Shown here one piece after another: positions 31,694-38,872 of a stretch of DNA of 38,872 nt (position 1 is the stretch's first letter; each line of letters opens with the position of its first letter). The notes beneath the pieces are model-generated. The model made no database searches and had not been told where the DNA came from. It was given only the letters and a program-made list of their open reading frames with translations. A program made the position numbers and the translations under genes. Location: positions 1 to 38,872 of the forward strand of contig JADGEO010000032.1 in NCBI GenBank assembly GCA_016744335.1, written 5' to 3'. Source of the DNA: Anaerolineales bacterium (GTDB lineage Bacteria; Chloroflexota; Anaerolineae; Anaerolineales; Villigracilaceae).

Positions 31694-32790
31694 TTGCGTT
31701 TTTCTTCTTCTAGGATTTCCTTAAAAAAGGCTAGGCGTTTCTCTTCTTTTACTTTTGTATCTATCAGCGGGGCAATTATTTTGCGGTCTACGCGTTTGCC
31801 GCGCATTTTATAGGCAAAATCACGAATAAGTTTACCATGTGTGAGGATATTGTCTTCTGTATTCGGGATTTTTAGGAGGAAGTCTACGGTGAGGTCGTCT
31901 AGGTCGGTGTCTTTGTAGGCGAGAATTGTCGGTAAGCCGTAGGCGAGGTATTCACGGCTTTTTAATGAAGATGCTTCATGCATCTCTTTACGATGCGGAG
32001 CTAAAGAACTAATTGCTACATCTGCCTTTGCGAAGACTTCTAGATATTTTTCAGTTTTCAGATAACCATGTAGCAATAAATTTTTGGGCAAATGTTGGAT
32101 GCTTGGCAAGACATCATAACCAATAATATCTATATGCAAATCTGGATTATTTTGCGCCAAAACAACCAGTTTATCAACACCGTGCCAGCGATATCCAGGA
32201 GTTCCTATGAAGACAAGTTTAGGGGAGGGATTGTTTGGTGCTGGAAAAGGCTTATTCATCTTAAAATTGATACCATTAGCAATAATTTTAGCTGGCTTAT
32301 CAAAAACTTTGAAGTCTTTAGATTCTACTAACTCTTTTGAAACAGAACAAATCCCATCAACTTGATTGAATAAAATTCGGCGAGTTAAACGATTATAAGA
32401 TGCGTATGAAAAACCTAATTCTTTGTGTTGTTCTACATCATTGGTGTTGATTTCTTCAATAACTGGGGCTATCGATATTAGTCTATGAAGAGGGTAAGCG
32501 TACATACCATAACGTAGATAGATTAAGTCTGGCTTATAGCTTTTGAGGGCACTAAGCATTTCTTTCGCCGCGCGAATGCGTCCAAGTTCACGCTGGAGAA
32601 TCCCCTTGTGGGTTGGGTAGAAGAATTTTTCACCAGCAAGCAAGTTTAGGGCACGCGTGTCTTCGGAGTGCATGAAGAGACGTGCTTCGTGTCCGAGTGA
32701 TTTCCACATCTCAACTTGGCTGTCGATTTTCTTCCCAACTCCACTTGAGAGGGTGCGTGCCCAGTGGAGGGATATATAAGCTATTCGCAT
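31690..32790 (-). CDS. GT4-family glycosyltransferase
   Basis: A 366-residue cytoplasmic GT-B enzyme. The N-terminal domain starts MRIAYISLHWARTLSSGVGKK, with the glycine pair typical of GT4. The C-terminal domain includes PKLVFIGTPGYRWHGVDKLV (~188-207), then KADVAISSLAPHRKEMHEASSLKSREYLAYGLPTI (~254-288). The Glu and Lys-x-x-Glu-Tyr-Leu of that stretch bind the nucleotide sugar in relatives. Donor and acceptor are unknown. It starts 3 bp after the previous GT4 gene and overlaps the next gene by 4 bp, so translation is probably coupled. Confidence 0.87.
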   Translation of the reverse strand: MRIAYISLHWARTLSSGVGKKIDSQVEMWKSLGHEARLFMHSEDTRALNLLAGEKFFYPTHKGILQRELGRIRAAKEMLSALKSYKPDLIYLRYGMYAYPLHRLISIAPVIEEINTNDVEQHKELGFSYASYNRLTRRILFNQVDGICSVSKELVESKDFKVFDKPAKIIANGINFKMNKPFPAPNNPSPKLVFIGTPGYRWHGVDKLVVLAQNNPDLHIDIIGYDVLPSIQHLPKNLLLHGYLKTEKYLEVFAKADVAISSLAPHRKEMHEASSLKSREYLAYGLPTILAYKDTDLDDLTVDFLLKIPNTEDNILTHGKLIRDFAYKMRGKRVDRKIIAPLIDTKVKEEKRLAFFKEILEEEKRK

Positions 32791-32793
32791 TGG

Positions 32794-34041
32794 TTATTTG
32801 TCCATTAAAGATGCTATTTGGTGAGCGAAGTTGCTGAAGTTTTTGCTCGCATCATATTTCTCACTCCATACTTTTAGGCTTCCCTTTCTTTTTTCAAGTG
32901 CCAAATCGGGGTTGTCTATTATCTCAAAAAAAGCATGGGCTATTTCTGTTGGAGTGGGATTTTGTTTGAGCAAAATGCCATTTTTATCCGAAACAATTTC
33001 TGGGTTTCCACCTACATTTGTTGCGATGATGGGGATGCCGCAAGAGATGGCCTCCATGATTGACACTGGTACACCTTCGGTCTCACTAACATTAATAAAA
33101 ATATCTATAGGGTTTTCTTTATAGAAAGCCAGAATTCTTTCGTTAGGTAAAAACCCAAGTAAAATGCCCTTTGCATTAGAAGGAAAGAGTTTTTTTGCCT
33201 TTTCTTGTAGAAGTTCTTTTTCTTTTCCGCCCCCGAAGTGATGCCATTCAAAAAACCGATTCGGACGTTGATCGGCAGATTTAGCGACTCCTTCTAAGAG
33301 CAGTTCTATACGTTTTAATGGCACTATAGACGAGCATGAAACTATTCTAAAGATATTATCGCTAGATGATGTGGTAATAAAATTTGGTTTTTCAACACCC
33401 AAACGAGCTACAATGAGCTTGTCTGAAAAGTTAGGGTAGCGATTTTGAATATATTTTTTTGCGTTTTGGGAGATAAGAAATAATTTATTCAAATCTCCTA
33501 AAGCTTGATGACGTAAGGGCCAGTAAGGTGGAGTATAACGTTCTTCATACACATCATAACCATGGGCTCTAGAGATGATTTTCATGTTAGAAAAGTGTTC
33601 TTTTAATAAGCCAAGTCCCATTGCGATTTGTGTGAACCAGTAACTGTAAAAAAGGGTGTCCTTTGTATTTACCCCTTCTTCTTTTAGCCAGTTTATTGTC
33701 CATTTCTTTGTTAGTTCTGCATCACCTACAAACTTTATAAGACGCAAAAACATTTGAGGGTGAAGAAAAATTGAAGGGCGTTGACGAAGTTCTTTGTAGA
33801 AATATGAAGATAGTAAGGCGTTAAGAATTATGCTTAATATACCTTGTTTTTTATAAAAAACAGAGAATTGATATTCAACACTCACATTATTCGGAAGAGC
33901 TAATTGTTTTCCTGAACTTTTTTGAGGGATGATAGTTATTTTATCAAAATGCTGTGACAAATAGGGCAACTCTCTCCCTATAAAAGTTTGTTCAGGAGAT
34001 GAGATAGAGGGGTAAGTTTGGGTGAAGATGACAAGTTTCAA
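32794..34041 (-). CDS. GT4-family glycosyltransferase (colanic-acid type)
   Basis: A 415-residue GT-B enzyme. N-terminal LKLVIFTQTYPSISSPEQTF and RAHGYDVYEERY resemble WcaL/AmsK-type transferases. The C-terminal signature is ETEGVPVSIMEAISCGIPII (EX7E motif), followed by ATNVGGNPEIV. It would add a sugar to the lipid-linked glycan at the inner membrane face. The frame is open to 34149, but that overlaps the GT2 gene by 70 bp. The TTG at 34041 gives the canonical N-terminus, has GAAGGA upstream and leaves a 38-bp gap, so it is preferred. Confidence 0.86.
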   Translation of the reverse strand: MKLVIFTQTYPSISSPEQTFIGRELPYLSQHFDKITIIPQKSSGKQLALPNNVSVEYQFSVFYKKQGILSIILNALLSSYFYKELRQRPSIFLHPQMFLRLIKFVGDAELTKKWTINWLKEEGVNTKDTLFYSYWFTQIAMGLGLLKEHFSNMKIISRAHGYDVYEERYTPPYWPLRHQALGDLNKLFLISQNAKKYIQNRYPNFSDKLIVARLGVEKPNFITTSSSDNIFRIVSCSSIVPLKRIELLLEGVAKSADQRPNRFFEWHHFGGGKEKELLQEKAKKLFPSNAKGILLGFLPNERILAFYKENPIDIFINVSETEGVPVSIMEAISCGIPIIATNVGGNPEIVSDKNGILLKQNPTPTEIAHAFFEIIDNPDLALEKRKGSLKVWSEKYDASKNFSNFAHQIASLMDK

Positions 34042-34079
34042 GATACAATCCTTCTTTTTTTGAATACGATCAGGACTTG

Positions 34080-35123
34080 CTAGTGTCTGGCCCATCTTCT
34101 TTGGAGTATAGCGAAAAGACTTTTTAAAAAATAGAAAAACCATTTCCAATCAGCTTTTGTTAGTTCTAATATAGCCTTTAAACTATTTTTCTGAAAAAAA
34201 GGGTAGAGAATCCAAATAGCGGCATCACCAAGCACTTTTTGTTTATGCTGTTCTATTTTACGGTTCTGCTTGTGTAGAAAATAAAACTCATCCCAAATCT
34301 TTAGATATATAGAAAGCAAATGTACCCGTTGCTTCTTTGCTTGCGGAGGAAAGCCCCTTAGTGCCTTTTGCAGTTCTATAATTTTTTGTTTAGAAATATC
34401 TACCCTTGGTAAAGATTGTTGGACAGCATATGTTGATATGTTAATAACCTGTTGTTCTCGTTTGCTGGCATATTTATGCGTCAGGCTTTGCGAACGGAGG
34501 CGATAATATAGCAAAACCTGCTCTAGGTTTTCTCCTTGGGTTATTAATAGAAAACGGCTCCATAGACCATAATCTTCGCCATATCTTACAGTAGCATCAT
34601 ACTGTAACCCGTAACGCTCCAGTAAGGATTTTCGAAACATCACTGTGGGATTATAAAATGGACTTTTAAACATAAAATACCAGCGTATTGCTATATCATC
34701 TTGAATAACGGGCAAAACGCCCAAGGGTTTTCCTGTCTCACTCATATATCTCATCTGCCCCCCTAGTATGCCCACACCAGAATTAGATTCTAAGAAATCT
34801 ACTTGCTTTGTTAATCTGTCTGGTAAGCTAATATCATCAGAATCCATACGTGCAATATATTTTCCTCTTGCAACTTCAAGTCCAGCATTTGATGCGGTAG
34901 CTACACCTTGATTTTTTTCTAGTCGTATAGATCGAATTCGGTCATCAGTTTTTTTGTATTTTAAAATAATATCCCAAGATGTATCCGTAGAGCCATCATC
35001 TACAATAATAAACTCAAAGTTTTTATATGATTGCGATAAAATACTTTCGATAGCTTCTGAGAGGAAATCTTCGGCATTATATACTGCCATCACTACACTA
35101 ACCATTGGAGACTTCTCGTTCAC
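34080..35123 (-). CDS. GT2-family glycosyltransferase
   Basis: A 347-residue GT-A enzyme. MVSVVMAVYNAEDFLSEAIE (7-26), FIIVDDGSTD (~39-48) and the metal-binding ARMDSDDISLPDR (~91-103) are classical. The C-terminal part (~210-347) is helical and basic, ending in an amphipathic region (WKWFFYFLKSLFAILQRRW) likely to touch the membrane. The start is GTG at 35123, overlapping the upstream stop by 4 bp. The codon MVSVV further in is a possible alternative start. Donor sugar unknown. It is part of the glycan cluster. Confidence 0.9.
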   Translation of the reverse strand: MNEKSPMVSVVMAVYNAEDFLSEAIESILSQSYKNFEFIIVDDGSTDTSWDIILKYKKTDDRIRSIRLEKNQGVATASNAGLEVARGKYIARMDSDDISLPDRLTKQVDFLESNSGVGILGGQMRYMSETGKPLGVLPVIQDDIAIRWYFMFKSPFYNPTVMFRKSLLERYGLQYDATVRYGEDYGLWSRFLLITQGENLEQVLLYYRLRSQSLTHKYASKREQQVINISTYAVQQSLPRVDISKQKIIELQKALRGFPPQAKKQRVHLLSIYLKIWDEFYFLHKQNRKIEQHKQKVLGDAAIWILYPFFQKNSLKAILELTKADWKWFFYFLKSLFAILQRRWARH

Positions 35124-36118
35124 AATACCAGATCCTTGTTTTTTGTAAATTTAAGTTCAACCTCTTGGTGACAAGCCTCGGGAGTAAATCCTTTATATGA
35201 CTTTATGTGAATTCTTTCGCCCCGTTCAAATCTAACAGCTAAGTCATTAACACTATAATTCATATTTTCACTAGCTCGATTCGGAATAATAGATTGTACT
35301 AAATTTAGAGGGTTGCAAAAAGTAGTTGAATGTTGATAACATGCAAGGGATGGTCGTTTTTTATGAAAAAAATGAGCATTATATGCCAGCTGGCTCTCTA
35401 GTTCATTTGGATTGTCAAATGGGAACCCGATCAATAAAGGTAAAAGGTCACTCAAACGATATAGTGAACTAGAAACTTCCAAGGGGTAACCAAAATCTCC
35501 GTCTGCCTTTGTCCAATTGAAACTGTACATATCATTGCTCAAATACTCAAACGTTGGCAGAAGTTGCCTACGTCTTTGAGGGTAACAATAAGTTGTGTTC
35601 TTGCCAAGTCGAAGAGAAAAGCCCAACAGTCTTTCTTTTTTTTCTAATATATCTGCAGCTTCTTTTAAACAGAACTCTTTCACAAAAATATTATCATCTA
35701 CTAGAAAAAAAACATATTTATTTTTAAGATTTTGTCCTAGAAAAACACCAGACAACTGTACTAAAAATCTATTAACTGCTCTTCTCCAAAAACGATAACC
35801 TACTTTCCCTAAAGACCAGTGAATACCGCCTAATACGCTTATCCATGAAAGAATGTTAGTTGTAAAGCCGTTTTTTTTATTGAGTATTAGAATAGATAAT
35901 AAGTCTTTACGAAAATTTTGTTCTTTCTTGAAAAAGACTTCTCCCGCATATTTCTGAATTAACATTTGATATTGTTTTTCGTGGCGCATATCAGTTGTTT
36001 TATATAAAACCCAAATTCTTGTATTATCTGTATCTTGACAGTGTGAAAAATAGGATTGTAATGTTGCATCTAATTGCATTGCACGATCTCGGCTGAAAAC
36101 TATTCCTGTTATGCTCAT
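35120..36118 (-). CDS. Putative GT-A type glycosyltransferase
   Basis: A 332-residue protein beginning MSITGIVFSRDRAMQLDATL, the usual start of GT-A enzymes that act on lists of glycans. A candidate metal-binding motif is YVFFLVDDNIFVKEF (~136-150). Later, FEYLSNDMYSFNWTKADGDFGYPLEVSSSLYR and FPFDNPNELE recall cyanobacterial and proteobacterial uncharacterised glycosyltransferases. There is no membrane segment. Donor and acceptor unknown; the call rests on the N-terminus, the DD motif and context. The ATG at 36118 has only a weak ribosome site, and 146 bp separate it from the DUF268 gene. Confidence 0.65.
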   Translation of the reverse strand: MSITGIVFSRDRAMQLDATLQSYFSHCQDTDNTRIWVLYKTTDMRHEKQYQMLIQKYAGEVFFKKEQNFRKDLLSILILNKKNGFTTNILSWISVLGGIHWSLGKVGYRFWRRAVNRFLVQLSGVFLGQNLKNKYVFFLVDDNIFVKEFCLKEAADILEKKERLLGFSLRLGKNTTYCYPQRRRQLLPTFEYLSNDMYSFNWTKADGDFGYPLEVSSSLYRLSDLLPLLIGFPFDNPNELESQLAYNAHFFHKKRPSLACYQHSTTFCNPLNLVQSIIPNRASENMNYSVNDLAVRFERGERIHIKSYKGFTPEACHQEVELKFTKNKDLVL

Positions 36119-36264
36119 TTTTATAACCTATTGGGATGATTTTAGAATTGTCGTATTTGTTGTGTTTAATAAAAAACCACATTTTTGATGGGGATATGTC
36201 TCATATTATGAATGCGTTTTTCCTTGATCTCAACTTAAAATCACATTTAGCTCAGCTTTTTATC
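36119..36264. other. 146-bp A+T-rich spacer
   Basis: It lies between the DUF268 stop and the GT-A start. No strong hairpin, promoter or repeat is recognised. Confidence 0.5.
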
Positions 36265-37059
36265 CTATTTTTTTTGAAATTCAAACACCCCACAGCCATA
36301 CCAGCAGCCAAGAGATGTATCAATATCTTTATCTGACAAAGATATACCCTTGTGGATATCGCCATTATCATCAATATAAGAGAAATCTTTGAGATCAAAC
36401 TCGTTTTTTGTAATATCTAACATTGTTCTAAGAGAAAAAACGCGGTGGGCATTAAACTCTATCCTTTGAGGTCCAATTGGAACAGAAAGATATAGCGTTC
36501 CCTTCGACCTAAGAATTGAACACAGAGTCTCAAGTCCTGTCAGGTAGCCATCTGCTGCGATAGTGTCACCGTAACGCCCTAAGCCTATATGCTCTAATGT
36601 ATGCAGACAAGAAAGGGAATCTGTGCAAGACCAAAAATTAGACGTAGGGTTGGTTAAATCAAATTGGCGAAAGATTATATTTTCAACCTTGTTTTTTATA
36701 GGGCGAATATCTAAAACTTCAATCTCTCGAAAGGAGGCTACATGGGCAACAAAACCATCTACGCGAGAGCCTATGTCAATATGTTTTTTGGGGTTTTGTT
36801 CAAATATTTTGCGAGCCACTAATAAATCTTGGTGAAAATAATGTCCAGATGCTACGCCTGATGTATCATAACGATCTGCTGGGCATGGGTAATTTAATTT
36901 AATCGGAAATGGTTCTAAATCTTTTGCTTGCTTAAATTTAAAATAATCTGCGAACAATAAATGAAAGCTTTTCACACTACGATACACCTTAAACACATCT
37001 ATGCCAAACCCTCCAAACCAACGCTTCATCATCGCTTTCCACTCATTCCTTTTTGACAT
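36265..37059 (-). CDS. DUF268 family protein, methyltransferase-like
   Basis: A 264-residue protein of the DUF268 family, known from the signature CLHTLEHIGLGRYGD (~148-162), with HIDIGSRVDGFVAHVASFR (~94-112) resembling the SAM-binding motif I of class I methyltransferases. AADGYLTGLETLCSILRSKG and LYLSVPIGPQRIEFNAHRVF complete the fold. Members occur in glycan-biosynthesis clusters and in nematodes; the substrate is unknown, and methylation of a sugar is a guess from fold and context. The ATG has a strong AAGGAG site. It starts 21 bp after the flippase stop. Confidence 0.85.
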   Translation of the reverse strand: MSKRNEWKAMMKRWFGGFGIDVFKVYRSVKSFHLLFADYFKFKQAKDLEPFPIKLNYPCPADRYDTSGVASGHYFHQDLLVARKIFEQNPKKHIDIGSRVDGFVAHVASFREIEVLDIRPIKNKVENIIFRQFDLTNPTSNFWSCTDSLSCLHTLEHIGLGRYGDTIAADGYLTGLETLCSILRSKGTLYLSVPIGPQRIEFNAHRVFSLRTMLDITKNEFDLKDFSYIDDNGDIHKGISLSDKDIDTSLGCWYGCGVFEFQKK

Positions 37060-37080
37060 AAGTTTTCTCCTTATAGAAAA

Positions 37081-38607
37081 TCAAATTTCTTTCAGAAAAC
37101 ACTTCTGAAAAACTTCTCTTCCGAAAGTTCTAAACGCTTTTGTTGATAAACCTACGGATAAAAATGTGGTGATTGCAACCAAACCTATACGTGGAATACT
37201 AAAATAATAAGTTACTGTTGATGGGAAAATGAAATGAAAAAAACTTAAAGTTATTATCAAAGTCAATAGAGGGATTCCCGTATCAAAAACAAACCACTGT
37301 TTCAATTCAGTAACTAGTATTTTTTTGTGAATAAACCATGGGAGAATTGCAAATTGTATGAAGTTAATTAATAGCCAAGCTAATGCAGCACCTACGCCTC
37401 CATATTCCAAAGACAATATAATTATCATTGGGGTAGCCGATACTAACATAATAAAACTTCTGTACAGGGGGAGTTTTACCCATCCATAAGCAACCGTTAG
37501 ATTATATGGAATGTCAATTAAGTTTGAGAATGCTGTTCCTGCAAACAAAAGGCTCACTATTGGTGACACACTTATTGCTGTTTGCATATCATTTGTCCAG
37601 AGATAAATTAACTCTCGCGAGAAAAAAAATACAACACCAGCAATAGGTAAAATAGCAACCGATACTAATTGGGATGCTATGTGGTAATGTTTTTTAAGAG
37701 CATTTTTATTTCTTGCGGAGATTAAAGATGCAAATCTCGGAAAGAACGGTCGAACAATTTGAGGGTTAATCATTTTGAATTGATCATTTAAATTTGTGGC
37801 AAGAGAATAATACCCAAAATTTTCAAGTGAGAGTATCTTGCTAAGAAAAATTTTATCTATTTGATTGATAAAAAAAGAAAACAGAGATGTTCCACTCATA
37901 CCAAGTGCAAAATGCCATATACTTTTAATAATATCTTTTTGAAAACGAGGACGATGAATACTCGCAGGCATGTTACGCCATAGTCCATAAGCGGTTATAG
38001 ATAATTGCGTCATGCTCATGATTATTTGCCACACAAAAAAGGCTATAATAGGGGCTGAAAAAAAATAAACAACTAAAACCCCTCCTATACCTCGAAGAGT
38101 CGCTATAACTATATTTATTTTATTAAATAAAACAATTTTTTCTAGCCCAATTAATCCTCCTTGATAAAGAGTTAAGGGCCATTGAAAGAAAGTAATTACG
38201 CCCATTAATAAAATAACATTTTCAACGGTTGATGATGGAATTGATTCTGATTTTATCCAATAGGTTGCAAGAAATGAGGCACTTAACCAAACTGTTACGC
38301 ATAAAAACAACCCTATTATCCAGTAAGGAATTTCCAATGTGCGCAATAAGTCTCGCGATTGTCCTCTTTTTTGAGAAGACGCAGCATAAAAAGAAATTTC
38401 ACGTTTTATCGTTACGCTCAGACCTAAATCTAAAAAAGAATTAAATATAGTACGCAGGATATTATAAAACCCTACTAATCCATAGCCCTCCATGCCTAAA
38501 AAACGAATATAAAAAGGGACAGCAATCATACTAACGAGAAAAACCCAACCTTGCCCAGCAAAATTAGAAATTATATTTTTCTCTATTATTTTTTTGTTTT
38601 CAGACAT
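37081..38607 (-). CDS. Wzx-type lipid-linked oligosaccharide flippase
   Basis: A 508-residue polytopic protein of the MVF/MATE-like polysaccharide flippase superfamily with about 14 helices. The N-terminus IISNFAGQGWVFLVSMIAVPFYIRFLGMEGYGLVGFYN is typical, as are LDLGLSVTIKREISFYAA (~57-74) and DKIFLSKILSLENFGYYSLA (~248-267). It would flip undecaprenyl-linked glycan units to the outer face. It is the first gene of the glycan cluster, with a promoter-like sequence (38621-38650) just upstream. Low G+C is noticeable. The Shine-Dalgarno is weak. Confidence 0.9.
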   Translation of the reverse strand: MSENKKIIEKNIISNFAGQGWVFLVSMIAVPFYIRFLGMEGYGLVGFYNILRTIFNSFLDLGLSVTIKREISFYAASSQKRGQSRDLLRTLEIPYWIIGLFLCVTVWLSASFLATYWIKSESIPSSTVENVILLMGVITFFQWPLTLYQGGLIGLEKIVLFNKINIVIATLRGIGGVLVVYFFSAPIIAFFVWQIIMSMTQLSITAYGLWRNMPASIHRPRFQKDIIKSIWHFALGMSGTSLFSFFINQIDKIFLSKILSLENFGYYSLATNLNDQFKMINPQIVRPFFPRFASLISARNKNALKKHYHIASQLVSVAILPIAGVVFFFSRELIYLWTNDMQTAISVSPIVSLLFAGTAFSNLIDIPYNLTVAYGWVKLPLYRSFIMLVSATPMIIILSLEYGGVGAALAWLLINFIQFAILPWFIHKKILVTELKQWFVFDTGIPLLTLIITLSFFHFIFPSTVTYYFSIPRIGLVAITTFLSVGLSTKAFRTFGREVFQKCFLKEI

Positions 38608-38620
38608 AAAAAAACACTTT

Positions 38621-38650
38621 ATTAAAATCAGGATAAGATAATACTGTCAA
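38621..38650 (-). promoter_or_regulatory. Probable promoter of the glycan cluster
   Basis: On the minus strand TTGACA (38645-38650) is followed after 18 bp by TTTAAT (38621-38626), 14 bp before the flippase start codon at 38607. The -35 is consensus and the -10 matches five of six positions. The short leader is unusual and leaves little room for a ribosome site. Confidence 0.6.
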
Positions 38651-38857
38651 GCTTCAGTGCTAGTTGGCATAAGAAAATATCGCGAATTATTTGCTCTGCT
38701 ACCCATATGTTTATTTCCTCAGTATGTGGGGTGCATTCCCAAAGTGTGGAAGATACACTCTAAATCCTAATTTATTGTAAAAACACACTATTCATGAGGG
38801 TGTAAAATTTATTGTGTAAATGGGTTATCCTATTCACCCTAGAAAAGGAACCCTAAA
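38651..38857. other. Divergent intergenic region
   Basis: No gene is seen. A heptamer gtgtaaa is repeated at 38800-38806 and 38814-38820, and the arms agggtg (38797-38802) and caccct (38835-38840) form a loose inverted repeat. Either could be an operator for the gene that starts at 38858; support is weak. Confidence 0.35.
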
Positions 38858-38872
38858 ATGAAAAAAAGAACG
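38858..38872 (+). CDS. Start of a gene cut by the window edge
   Basis: An ATG with AAAAGGAA about 8 nt upstream opens a frame MKKRT that runs off the window. The basic start could be the n-region of a signal peptide. Nothing more can be said. Confidence 0.45.

Noticed and set aside
34042..34149. Upstream extension of the second GT4 gene
   Set aside because: It overlaps the GT2 gene by 70 bp, lacks family similarity, and a TTG with a good ribosome site gives the conserved N-terminus.

Overview
The window looks like a chromosomal segment of a Chloroflexota bacterium, probably class Anaerolineae. This is inferred from the gene families: an atypical diphosphomevalonate/phosphomevalonate decarboxylase, Lon and FolC side by side, an M50 protease, large multi-pass membrane proteins with a W-S-D-G-N-R motif, and several families of short-period intergenic repeats. 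No rRNA, tRNA or marker gene fixes the taxonomy. The left and middle parts have moderate G+C. The right part (about 23-38.6 kb) is visibly richer in A+T.

Left part (1-13.4 kb), mostly minus strand: the end of a probable insertion sequence at the left edge; a YprB-like exonuclease; an MFS exporter and an Est30-like esterase in one unit; a zinc-dependent phospholipase C-like protein; an M24 aminopeptidase and a short-chain dehydrogenase in one unit; a GxxExxY protein bounded by perfect 21-bp inverted repeats; Lon and FolC in one unit. A plus-strand Phd/YefM-RelE toxin-antitoxin operon with a visible promoter and triple CGTACAA operator carries a DUF503 gene at its end. It converges on a phytoene-desaturase-like FAD oxidoreductase.

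Middle part (13.4-22.1 kb), plus strand: two small unknown genes, an MFS/AmpG-like transporter, an M20 peptidase with a terminator behind it, then mevalonate-pathway decarboxylase, an RseP-like M50 protease with a ~100-residue insertion, a HEAT-repeat protein and a secreted gluzincin-type metallopeptidase. The last three are closely spaced and may form a membrane-proteolysis unit.

Right part (22.1-38.6 kb), all minus strand: a surface-glycan cluster. Reading in its transcription direction it runs Wzx-type flippase, DUF268 protein, putative GT-A enzyme, GT2, two GT4 enzymes, a large membrane protein, a UPF0104/AglD-like membrane protein, a paralogue of the large membrane protein, another multi-pass protein, a GT39-type transferase and finally RadC. 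Together they would build, flip and attach a lipid-linked glycan at the cell surface. A divergent gene starts at the right edge.

The most unusual observations are the inverted-repeat-bounded GxxExxY cassette, a repeated leader hairpin placed the same distance before two unrelated genes, the duplicated membrane proteins around the UPF0104 gene, the M50 protease insertion, and the altered diphosphate-binding residue of the decarboxylase.
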